Assembly (NCBI RefSeq): GCF_006335145.1
Contig: NZ_VDMN01000009.1
Span: 95,669 to 159,668 of the forward strand
Length of the DNA: 64,000 nt
Direction of reading: 5' to 3'
Source: Aliirhizobium smilacinae
GTDB taxonomy: Bacteria > Pseudomonadota > Alphaproteobacteria > Rhizobiales > Rhizobiaceae
The position numbers were made by a program, and so were the translations under genes. The notes under the pieces were generated by a model, which saw nothing but the letters and a program-made list of their open reading frames with translations, did not search any database and was not told the origin of the DNA. Shown here piece after piece: positions 52,504-60,658 of the stretch; position 1 is the first letter of the stretch, and every line of letters begins with the position of its first letter.

Positions 52504-53070
52504 TTGAAAAACACCATCAATCGAGCACAGCGCAATTTCGTTGTCGAATACAAGTCGAGAGACCGCCGTCCGAAGGTGGAGGGGAAGTCTATATGGGGCG
52601 ACACGAACTTCAAGGCGCTTGCGCAAGCTGTTGCCGATGACATGCCACATGCGGACATCGAACCGGAATGTGCTGGTAGAAGCGACCCGCAGCAAGAGAA
52701 AATCGTCGGTAGAACCGATGACCATTTGCCGGCGCCTGGCAAACCACCTGAAGCCGAAATTACGACGATGGATTTGCCGATGTGGGCGTTACCGGTCGAC
52801 GACGCCGAAACGCTGATTGTTTTGCCGACTACGTGTGAGTCTAAAAATAAAAATCCACGAGAAACTGCATTGGTTCGCAAGGCGAGGAAAATTCAGGCAC
52901 CCGAGACCTTCGCGGCGGCAGAAATACTGGGGCCTACTTCATCATTCGACCACTATGACATCCTCACTGTCCTCCAAATGGAAAATCAGCGGCTCAAACA
53001 GCTTCTAGCGGAAAAGCTCCGGTCGGAAAACGAGCTGATGCGAGCAATGCTGCAGCGGTTTGAGGCATAA
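52504..53070 (+). CDS. SyrB-like protein 3, 188 aa
   Basis: 188 residues from TTG 52504, chosen for AGGAAAG upstream; GTG 52423 is a longer alternative. The N-terminal part reads NRAQRNFVVEYKSRDRRPK then SIWGDTNFKALAQAVADD, a basic YKxRxRR and SIWG module that I associate with SyrB-like rhizobial regulators. The middle is variable, and the C-terminal coil (VLQMENQRLKQLLAEKL, RSENELMRAMLQRFEA) matches the coils of the genes at 47994 and 48531. Three such proteins in 5 kb suggest local expansion and possible heterodimers. Confidence 0.75.
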   Translation: MKNTINRAQRNFVVEYKSRDRRPKVEGKSIWGDTNFKALAQAVADDMPHADIEPECAGRSDPQQEKIVGRTDDHLPAPGKPPEAEITTMDLPMWALPVDDAETLIVLPTTCESKNKNPRETALVRKARKIQAPETFAAAEILGPTSSFDHYDILTVLQMENQRLKQLLAEKLRSENELMRAMLQRFEA

Positions 53071-53342
53071 AATGACAGATATGGATCAACCGCCTTACCG
53101 TCGCGTGACCACACTGCCCTGGGTTTCGGCGCCCATCAGCCGAATCTCGACTGCATTTTCCCCCGGATCACATTTTGGGGCGCCGAAGCGCCCCTATTAG
53201 CGGTTGCTGCTGTCGCCAAGGTAGGGCCAAGACAAATCTTTCACGGACTACCCTGAAGCTTCCGCCCTCGATACTGCATGCCTGCTCGCCAGATTTTTTC
53301 AATCGATCGTGAACCCGTCGTCAGCCAGCGCCTTGTTCAGAT

Positions 53343-53630
53343 ATGAGAGCGCCACATAACAACAACGAACATTTTAAAACTGATCTCCGTATTCGAGATC
53401 AGATAATTCATGCGCTTTATCTCAAGCTGAAATCTGAAAGGGAGACGCGTGAAGCTCTTCTCGATGCGTCCCAAGCGGGGGCCGGGCCAGAGGTTCTGGA
53501 AGCCATTGCATCCGATCCTATCCCCGTGATCGATGACTTGGGACAAGAAGAGACGGTAAGAGCGCTCGTGGACCGGTTTATCCTGAGATCGGATATGCAG
53601 TCGGTTCAAAACAGCGGCACTGGCCGGTGA
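53343..53630 (+). CDS. Hypothetical protein, 95 aa
   Basis: 95 residues, soluble: IRDQIIHALYLKLKSERETREALL helix, then PEVLEAIASDPIPVIDDLGQEE and VRALVDRFILRSD. It ends seven bases before the ligD start. The ribosome site is not strong. Its position right before ligD could mean cotranscription. No domain recognised. Confidence 0.5.
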   Translation: MRAPHNNNEHFKTDLRIRDQIIHALYLKLKSERETREALLDASQAGAGPEVLEAIASDPIPVIDDLGQEETVRALVDRFILRSDMQSVQNSGTGR

Positions 53631-53636
53631 CGCGTG

Positions 53637-56261
53637 ATGCCTAGCAAGGTTCCTGCCTATCAAGCCAAGCGCGATTTCAAGAAAACCGGAGAACCTCCGG
53701 CGACGTCGAGGTTCGGCTATCGAAGCGCCTTCGGTTCGTTATCCAGAAGCATGATGCCACTCGCCTCCACTACGATTTGCGACTGGAGCTTGATGGCGTC
53801 TTCAAATCCCGGGCCGTCACTCGCGGCCCATCGCTCGATCCGGCCGACAAGCGGTTGGCGGTCGAGGTCGAAGACCATCCCCTCGACTACGGTGACTTTG
53901 AAGGCACGATCCCGAAGGGCGAATATGGCGGAGGCACCGTCATGCTTTGGGATCGCGGTTACTGGGAACCCGAAGGCGACATATCGCCCGAGGCGGCCAT
54001 GAAGAAAGGCGATCTCAAGTTTGTTCTCCATGGCGATCGCTTAAAAGGCAGCTTCGTGCTGGTGCGGATGAAGAAGGATCGCGATGGCGGCAAACGTACC
54101 AACTGGCTGCTGATCAAGCATCGCGACGATCATGCCGTCAGCAGCAGTGGTGGAGCGATCCTCAATCGGGAGAAAACATCGGTCGCCTCCGGCCGCGACA
54201 TGGCAGCAATCACGTCGGGCAAGGGGCGCAAGCCGAAGCCATTTATGCTGAGCGAGGCAGCTGTCGACGCTGACGCCGTCTGGGATAGCAGTATTGGTTT
54301 TGCCGCAGAGGAAAGGAGCGACCGGAAACTACCCGCATCGAATCCAGACAGGCGCGCAAGCAAGGCTTCAATGCCGGCATTCATCCCGCCGCAACTCTGC
54401 AAATCCCAGGATCGGCCACCCTCGGTAGCCAGTTGGTTGCATGAGATCAAATTCGACGGCTACCGCATACAGATGCGCATCGAGGCAGGCAGGGTTCAAC
54501 TGAAGACGCGTAAGGGCCTGGACTGGACGAAGCGTTTTAGTGCGATCGCTAAGGACGCGCAGGTGCTGCCGGATGCAATCATCGATGGCGAGATCTGCGC
54601 GCTCGATGACAGCGGCGCCCCGGACTTCGCGGCACTCCAGGCAGCCTTGTCGGAGGGCAGGACCGACGATCTCGTCTATTTCGCATTCGATTTGCTTTTT
54701 GCTGACAGCGAGGATCTGCGTGACATGCGGCTGGATGAGCGCAAGTCCCGGCTGGACGCTCTGCTGGCCGATGCCAAGCCCGGTCCACGTGTCCGCTTTG
54801 TCGAGCATTTCGAGACGGGAGGAGACGCGGTGCTTCGTTCGGCCTGCCGGCTGTCACTCGAAGGCATAGTATCGAAGAGAGTTGACGCGCCTTATCGATC
54901 AGGCAGAAGCGATAGCTGGATCAAGTCCAAATGCCGGGCAGGGTATGAAGTGGTGATCGGTGGCTACACCACAAATGGCAGTCAGTTCCGCTCCCTGCTG
55001 GCGGGCGTCTATCGCGGCAAGCACTTCGTCTATGTCGGGCGGGTCGGGACCAGCTTCGGCAATGGCCGGGCCAGAATGTTGCTCGACACCTTGAAGCCAC
55101 TGAAAACCGCACGGTCCCCGTTCACCGGGATTGGCGCTCCCAAGAAAGAGGAAGGTATACATTGGGTAAAACCGGATCGGGTTGCCGAAATTGAATTCGC
55201 CGGCTGGACGGCCGACGGGCAGGTGCGGCAGGCCGCCTTCAAGGGCTTGCGGGAAGACAAGCCGGCGAGCGAGGTTACGGCCGAAGAGCCCGCACCTCAA
55301 GCGCGGGCCACACCGATTGCCGAGCGCAATGGCAAGGCCACGACAAAGGTGTACGGTCGGAAAAGTGCGAAGGCCGAGGTGATGGGCGTGCTGATCTCGA
55401 ACCCGGACAAACCGCTCTGGCCGGATGAGGATCCGCCAGTCACCAAGCAGAACTTGGCACTCTATTATGAGGCCATCGGGGCGTGGATGATCGACCATCT
55501 GCGCGGCCGGCCATGTTCCGTTGTCAGGGCGCCTGACGGGATCGACAAAGAGCAGTTTTTCCAGCGCCACGCCATGACCGGCACTTCCAACCTGCTGGAG
55601 CTCATCGAGGTTCCCGACGACAAGAAGCCTTACCTGCAGGTCGATCGGGTCGAAGGCCTTGCAGCGCTGGCGCAGGTGGCTGCCGTCGAACTCCATCCGT
55701 GGAACTGTCAGCCGGGCAAGCCGGATGTGCCCGGCCGTCTGGTCTTCGATCTTGATCCCGGCGCCGATGTGGCTTTCTCCATGGTTGTCGACACCGCCCG
55801 TGAATTGCGCGATCGACTGGATGATCTGGGTCTCGTCAGCTTTTGCAAGACGACCGGTGGCAAGGGGCTTCATGTTGTCACCCCGCTTGATGCCGGCAGA
55901 GGCAAATCTGTCGGTTGGGAGGAAGAGAAGGATTTCGCCTATCGCGCCTGCCAGCAGATGGCTGAGGATCAGCCGGATCTCTATCTGACGAAGATGGCAA
56001 AGAAGCTCAGAGGAGGGCGGATCTTTCTCGACTATCTGCGCAACGATCGAATGGCGACGGCGGTCGCGCCACTGTCAGCACGAGCCCGACCGGGGGCAAC
56101 TGTATCTCACCTGGGTCCAAGTAAAATCGGACCTCGATCCCAAGCGGTTCACCATCCTCACCGTTCCGGCCATTCTGAGCAAGAGCGACGCCTGGAAAGA
56201 CTATGATCAATCCAAGCGCTCGCTCGCACAAGCGATCAAGCGGCTCGACGGGAAAGCCTGA
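53637..56261 (+). pseudogene. ligD: DNA ligase D (PE-LIG-POL) with two apparent frameshifts
   Basis: LigD seals double-strand breaks with Ku; order here is 3'-phosphoesterase, ATP-dependent ligase, primase-polymerase. The N-terminus MPSKVPAYQAKRDFKKTGEPP starts at 53637 in one frame, but FVIQKHDATRLHYDLRLELDG continues in another from about 53735, so a base is missing between 53700 and 53732. The rest runs openly to 56206 with ligase lysine in HEIKFDGYR (about 54449) and polymerase aspartates in VFDLDPG. Near 56105 the expected LTWVQVKSDLDPKRFTI lies in a third frame ending at 56261. Active-site parts are intact, but a full-length protein cannot be made unless these are sequencing errors. Confidence 0.85.
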
Positions 56262-56269
56262 TTTGCCAG

Positions 56270-57085
56270 TTACTTTTTCTTCGACCGGCGATTGTCAGCT
56301 TCGACTGACTTTCTGAGGGCGTCCATGATATCGATGACGTTGCTCGGTTTTTCAGCCTTTCCAGGCTCGGACGTTTTTGCCGCCGTGGGCTTTCGGTGCT
56401 TCTTTTTTGATTTGATGATGTCAAGAAGGTTTTCCTGAACGGGGTCCGAGACCATCTCGGCATCCCAATGGCGGGTCTGTTTCTTGATCAGCTTGCGAAT
56501 GAGCGGCAGCGCGTCCTTGTCCGGCTTTGCCTTGCTCACACCATCGAAATAATCTTTTGCGTCGCGCACCTCATCGCCATAGCGAAGCGTCCATAGGACA
56601 ATGCCTTTGCCTCGTGGATCAAGCATCACGGCCCGCTCGCGGCGGCCGAGGACGAGCCGGGAAACTCCGACCATTTTTTTTGCATCCATTGCAGCACGGA
56701 TGACGGCAAACGCTTCTTCGCTCACTTTGTCGTTTGGCGTCAGATAATAGGGCTTGTCGAGCCAGATCCAGTCGATTTCATCGCGGGGCGTGAAAATGGA
56801 GATGTCGATCGTCTTCGTGCTCTCCAGCGCGACATGCTCGAGATCGTCGTCCTCCAGCATGACGTAATCGTCTTCGGCCCGCTGGTAGCCCTTCACCTCA
56901 TCCGGCTCGCGAACAGCTTTGCCCGTGACCGAGTCCACGTATTGGCTCAAGACACGATTGTTCGTCGCGCGGTTCAGCGTATGGAACTTGATCTTCTCAC
57001 TATCGGAGGTTGCCGGTGTCATTTCCACCGAACAGGTAACGAGCGATAGCTTGAGATAGCCTTTCCAGTAGGGACGCAGTGGCAT
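56270..57085 (-). CDS. ku: Ku protein, downstream member of second pair
   Basis: 271 residues. RPYWKGYLKLSLVTCSVEMTPA, FHTLNRATNNRV, KPYYLTPNDKVSEEAFAVI and RRERAVMLDPRGKGIVLWTL are the Ku core; the C-terminus has VIDIMDALRKSVEADNRRSKKK. It is very similar throughout to the Ku at 3974. It converges with ligD, nine bases from the repaired ligD stop, and starts 14 bases after the upstream ku stop. Presumed partner of the next gene in DNA-end binding. Confidence 0.96.
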   Translation of the reverse strand: MPLRPYWKGYLKLSLVTCSVEMTPATSDSEKIKFHTLNRATNNRVLSQYVDSVTGKAVREPDEVKGYQRAEDDYVMLEDDDLEHVALESTKTIDISIFTPRDEIDWIWLDKPYYLTPNDKVSEEAFAVIRAAMDAKKMVGVSRLVLGRRERAVMLDPRGKGIVLWTLRYGDEVRDAKDYFDGVSKAKPDKDALPLIRKLIKKQTRHWDAEMVSDPVQENLLDIIKSKKKHRKPTAAKTSEPGKAEKPSNVIDIMDALRKSVEADNRRSKKK

Positions 57086-57099
57086 CGCGGTTCAGCTCC

Positions 57100-57984
57100 T
57101 TATCCGGCTTTGCGACGAGACGATCCGGCGGATTTGGACTTGCCGCTCTTGGTCGCTGTCTTCCGGGTGGTGTTGGAGTTGGCGGATTTCCGCTTGGTCG
57201 GCTTTTTCTGGGCCGCGCCGGCGCTGTCCCGCAATGCCTGGAGGAGATCGCTCGGCTTCGATGCCTTTGGTGCTTGAATCTTTTTGAACGGTTTGCCCTC
57301 GATCTTCGCCTTCACCAACTCGGCGAGAGCTTCCTCGTAACGATCATCGAAATTTGACGGGTCGTAAGAGCCCTTCTTCGTAGCGATGATATGAGCGGCC
57401 AGGTCGAGCATTTCCTTGTCGATATTGATGTCCGCCACGTCCGCGAAGACCTCGTCTGCCGGTCGCACCTCGTAATCGAAATTTAAGGTGGTTCCGATCA
57501 GGCCATCGCCATGGGGTCGGATCAACACCGTTCGAAGCCGGCGGAAAAGCACCGTGCTGGCAATCGCCGCCACCTGGGTCTCTTTCATTCCGTCACGGAG
57601 CAAAGCGAAGACCTCTTCTCCCATTTCCTGTGGCGCCAGATAGTAGGGCTTGTCGAAATAGACATCATCGATCTCGTCGCACGGGATGAACGCCGTTATC
57701 GCCAAGGTCTTGTCGCTGGCGGGCACTGCAGCGGAGATCTCGTCCGGCTCCAGTACGACATAGCGGCCATTGCTGGTTTCATAGCCCTTGACCTGATCGT
57801 CGTGTTCGACGACATCTCCGGTCTCGCTATCGACGAATTCGCGACGCACCCGATTGCCAGTCTTGCGGTTGAGGATGTTAAAACTGATCCGCTCGGAGGA
57901 CGAGGCAGCCGTGTAGAGTGCTACAGGACAGGTGATTTCGCCAAGCCTGAGGTGACCTTTCCAGTTGGCGCGTGGCGATGTCAT
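57100..57984 (-). CDS. ku: Ku protein, upstream member of second pair
   Basis: 294 residues. Core blocks AASSSERISFNILNRKTGNRV, KPYYLAPQEMGEEVFALLRDGM, RTVLIRPHGDGLIGTTLNFDYEV and the EMLDLAAHIIATKKGSYDPS segment. The last 40 residues form a Lys/Arg/Ser/Thr-rich basic tail. It corresponds to the Ku at 4799 in position and sequence. Behind an RpoE2-type promoter (58018-58042). Confidence 0.96.
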   Translation of the reverse strand: MTSPRANWKGHLRLGEITCPVALYTAASSSERISFNILNRKTGNRVRREFVDSETGDVVEHDDQVKGYETSNGRYVVLEPDEISAAVPASDKTLAITAFIPCDEIDDVYFDKPYYLAPQEMGEEVFALLRDGMKETQVAAIASTVLFRRLRTVLIRPHGDGLIGTTLNFDYEVRPADEVFADVADINIDKEMLDLAAHIIATKKGSYDPSNFDDRYEEALAELVKAKIEGKPFKKIQAPKASKPSDLLQALRDSAGAAQKKPTKRKSANSNTTRKTATKSGKSKSAGSSRRKAG

Positions 57985-58017
57985 GTCCCTTTGTCTCCGA
58001 TACAGCCGTTGCCCATT

Positions 58018-58042
58018 AACAGGACAAGCGCTGAATCGTTCC
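58018..58042 (-). promoter_or_regulatory. Candidate RpoE2/EcfG promoter of second ku pair
   Basis: Minus strand: GGAAC (58042-58038), 18 bases, TT (58019-58018); the TT is 33 bases upstream of the ku ATG at 57984. Same element and almost the same distance as in front of the first ku pair (37 bases). Confidence 0.7.
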
Positions 58043-58171
58043 GGTTGCTTTGTCGTTGGGAGCGAGGGTACTGATCCCGTGGTTCTGATTAAATACGTGG
58101 GACAGAGGTTCGATCGTTGTCATGAGCCAAGGCCATTGGATGACTGCAATCGCTCATCGTGGTAGCACCGA

Positions 58172-59167
58172 ATGTGCTCTGCGATAGGACGGTCAGATTT
58201 GCCCACCCAGTTCGATATGTTTTCCGACGATCTGCCTATAGGTGAGGTTTCACCCCGGCCGCGGGGTGAACGGCCGGCGGGACGACAGATGACGGAGGCC
58301 GAAATGGTCGCGCATCTGTCAGCGTCCGGTCGCTATCGTGTCTTGCGGAAAATTGAGCCTCTCGAAGTCGTGGCCTTTCCTCGCCCCGAGTTCTCTCTGA
58401 AGGGAGTCATCCTGGACACCGAGACCACGGGTCTCAATCATCGCAACGAGGACATCATAGAAATAGGCCTGATCGCCTTTACGTTCGACGAGCGGGGAGG
58501 GATAGGCGACGTAACAGGTGTGTATGGCGGCCTGCAGCAGCCCGGCAAAACAATACCGCCTGAAATCACCAAGCTGACCGGCATCACGGACGAGATGGTT
58601 TCAGGGCAGTTGATCGACATGCAGGCCGTGCGAGCCATGGTCGCACCTGCTGATCTCATCATCGCCCACAATGCCGGTTTCGACCGCCCCTTCTGTGAAG
58701 CTTTCTCATCAGCGTTCTCGGACAAGGCCTGGGCATGTTCGAACTCGGAGATCGACTGGTCGGCACGTGGCTTTGAGGGTACCAAGCTGGGTTATCTCAT
58801 CGGTCAGGCCGGATATTTCCACGATGGGCATAGAGCGGTCGACGACTGTTTCGCTTTGCTGGAGGTCCTCGATCGAAAAACGGGGCCTGCCGCCTCGACG
58901 CCTTTTGCCGAGCTTTATCTCAACAGCCAGAAATCCCGTGTCCGCATCTTTGCCGAAAACAGCCCGTTTGATCTGAAGGATCACCTTAAGGCGCGCGGAT
59001 ACCGGTGGTCGGACGGGAGTGAGGGCCGGCCAAAGTCATGGTGGATTGAGGTCGATGAACACGATCTCGCCGACGAACTTCACTATCTCCGGACTGATAT
59101 ATATCGTTATCCGGAAGCCGATCCGCCAACCAAGTTCCTGACGGCCTTCGACCGGTTTCGAGCCTGA
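58172..59167 (+). CDS. DnaQ-like 3'-5' exonuclease
   Basis: 331 residues. DEDDh exonuclease motifs: Exo I LDTETTGLNHRNEDIIEIGL (about 89-108), Exo II AHNAGFDRPF (about 167-176), Exo III HRAVDDCFALLEVLD (about 221-235). The family resembles the proofreading epsilon subunit of DNA polymerase III. The C-terminal 90 residues (RGYRWSDGSEGRPKSWWIEV) form an extra domain found in some stand-alone DnaQ-like proteins. No LexA box noted upstream. In this repair block it may act in end processing (inference). It is followed by the hairpin-array RNA at 59273. Confidence 0.92.
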   Translation: MCSAIGRSDLPTQFDMFSDDLPIGEVSPRPRGERPAGRQMTEAEMVAHLSASGRYRVLRKIEPLEVVAFPRPEFSLKGVILDTETTGLNHRNEDIIEIGLIAFTFDERGGIGDVTGVYGGLQQPGKTIPPEITKLTGITDEMVSGQLIDMQAVRAMVAPADLIIAHNAGFDRPFCEAFSSAFSDKAWACSNSEIDWSARGFEGTKLGYLIGQAGYFHDGHRAVDDCFALLEVLDRKTGPAASTPFAELYLNSQKSRVRIFAENSPFDLKDHLKARGYRWSDGSEGRPKSWWIEVDEHDLADELHYLRTDIYRYPEADPPTKFLTAFDRFRA

Positions 59168-59272
59168 TGGCACAATATTAGGCATTCGCTTCGGTCGACT
59201 TGCATCTATCGCATAGCTGAGTTGCTGTAAGCTATCTAACCGGAACTCTGGGATGCTGTATAAACAATCTCA
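59168..59272 (+). promoter_or_regulatory. Leader region of the hairpin-array RNA, promoter not resolved
   Basis: The region between the exonuclease stop and the first hairpin contains GGAAC (59242-59246) and TATAAA (59259-59264), but no complete consensus promoter by eye. Related RNAs elsewhere are often processed from the upstream mRNA, which remains possible. Confidence 0.35.
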
Positions 59273-59428
59273 ACGAAGCGATGTACCTCCTCCCACAGAG
59301 CTTCGTATTTCAGGCGGCCCACTCCTCCTCGCAAGGGTAGCCTGAAGGAACAGCGGCATTCTTCCTCCCAGTCGCTGTTCAGCTATATTCGAAAAGCCTG
59401 CCGCACCTCCTCCCGCGGCAGGCTTTTT
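59273..59428 (+). ncRNA. Tandem cuckoo/CcsR-like small RNA array, four hairpins
   Basis: Four consecutive hairpins with C-rich loops. H1: ACGAAGC (59273-59279) with GCTTCGT (59300-59306), inner TGT/ACA, loop ACCTCCTCCC (59285-59294). H2: TTCAGGC (59309-59315) with GCCTGAA (59340-59346), inner CCC/GGG, loop with CTCCTCCTC. H3: GAACAGCG (59348-59355) with CGCTGTTC (59373-59380), loop with CTTCCTCCC. H4: 13-bp stem 59392-59404/59415-59427, loop ACCTCCTCCC, ending in T5 (terminator). This is the design of the alphaproteobacterial cuckoo RNA family (CcsR RNAs of Rhodobacter), stress-induced RNAs with CCUCCUCCC anti-Shine-Dalgarno-like loops. Homology is inferred from pattern only. Confidence 0.75.
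59392..59428. terminator. Strong intrinsic terminator, usable from both strands
   Basis: AAAAGCCTGCCGC / GCGGCAGGCTTTT, 13-bp stem, 10-base loop, T-run on the plus strand, and A-run giving T4 on the minus strand. It ends the small RNA and the convergent dinB transcript (stop at 59437). Confidence 0.85.
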
Positions 59429-59436
59429 CGTTTCAC

Positions 59437-60537
59437 TTACATGCTGAAATCCAGTTGCGGCTGAACCTGGCTGCCAGCGTCATCTTGGTCACTCGTGAGC
59501 GAAGACAGAGTTACGCCCAGCAATCGCACCGAGCGCCTGAACGGATAGACCGTTTCCAGAAGGCCTGAGGCGGCATCGAGAATGTCTTGGCACGTAGAAA
59601 ACGGCAGGGCGGCGGTCCGGCTTCGGGTCGCCTGGCTGAAGTCCGAATATTTGATCTTCACGGTGACAGTCTTGGCCGTGATGCCCTTGGCTTCGCAATA
59701 GTTCCAGACCTTATCCGCAAGTGGCTTCAGCTCACGGATCGCACGATCAAGGTCGTCGATATCTCGGCTGAACGTGTCTTCGGCACCGACGGATTTCCGC
59801 ACGCGATCCGGCCTAACCCGGCGATCATCAATGCCACGAGCGATGCCGTAGAAATACGGACCAGACTTGCCGAAATGCTGGGTGAGGAATTGTAGCGACT
59901 GAGCCTTCAGGTCGGCGCCGGTCTCGATCCCGAGTTTGTGCATCTTTTCCGTCGTGGCCGGGCCAACGCCGTGGAATTTCTTGACGGCAAGTCCCTCCAC
60001 GAAAGCGGCGCCGTTCTTCGGCGTGATGACAGCCTGACCGTTCGGCTTGTTGAGGTCCGACGCCATCTTGGCGAGGAATTTGTTGTAAGAGATGCCGGCA
60101 GATGCATTGAGCCCAGTCACCGCTTTGATCCTGGCGCGGATCTCCAGTGCGATCTCTGTGGCGATCGGCATATGTTTCAGGTTCTCGGTCACATCGAGAT
60201 AAGCTTCATCGAGCGATAGCGGTTCGATGAGCGGCGTGTATTCGGCGAAGATCTCGCGGATCTGCTGCGAAACGGCCCGATAGACCTCAAAGCGTGGCTT
60301 TACGAAAATCAACTCAGGGCATTTGCGCGCAGCGGTGACCGACGGCATGGCCGAATGAATTCCGAATTTTCGGGCTTCGTAGCTGGCGGCTGCAACCACG
60401 CCGCGTGCAGCAGCGCCCCCGACCGCCAACGGCTTGCCACGAAGCTCTGGATTGTCGCGCTGCTCCACCGACGCATAAAAGGCGTCCATATCGACATGGA
60501 TGATCTTTCTGATGGTCGGAGAGGTTATGATATCCAT
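59437..60537 (-). CDS. dinB: DNA polymerase IV (DinB, Y-family)
   Basis: 366 residues. Translesion polymerase. The catalytic blocks are complete: HVDMDAFYASVEQRDNPELRG (14-34), YEARKFGIHSAMPSVTA, PLIEPLSLDEAYLDVTENL (about 102-120) and the HhH region VKKFHGVGPATTEKMHKLGI. The little-finger domain fills the last 110 residues and ends QPQLDFSM; QLDFSM is a likely beta-clamp binding tail. A LexA-type box lies about 60 bases upstream. Ends at a bidirectional terminator. Confidence 0.97.
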   Translation of the reverse strand: MDIITSPTIRKIIHVDMDAFYASVEQRDNPELRGKPLAVGGAAARGVVAAASYEARKFGIHSAMPSVTAARKCPELIFVKPRFEVYRAVSQQIREIFAEYTPLIEPLSLDEAYLDVTENLKHMPIATEIALEIRARIKAVTGLNASAGISYNKFLAKMASDLNKPNGQAVITPKNGAAFVEGLAVKKFHGVGPATTEKMHKLGIETGADLKAQSLQFLTQHFGKSGPYFYGIARGIDDRRVRPDRVRKSVGAEDTFSRDIDDLDRAIRELKPLADKVWNYCEAKGITAKTVTVKIKYSDFSQATRSRTAALPFSTCQDILDAASGLLETVYPFRRSVRLLGVTLSSLTSDQDDAGSQVQPQLDFSM

Positions 60538-60595
60538 CGATGTGATTTCAGCGGCTAGCTAGGCAGTTCATGTTCATATCTTTCCATGTCGAAAA

Positions 60596-60610
60596 GAACA
60601 AAATAGGAAC
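60596..60610 (-). promoter_or_regulatory. LexA (SOS) box upstream of dinB
   Basis: GAAC (60596-60599), seven bases, GAAC (60607-60610); on the minus strand GTTC-N7-GTTC, the alphaproteobacterial LexA site. It lies 59-73 bases upstream of the dinB ATG. Confidence 0.7.
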
Positions 60611-60658
60611 ATTTGTGGAGAGAGTCAAATAATGGGAATGCGATCCGCGGGCGGCATG

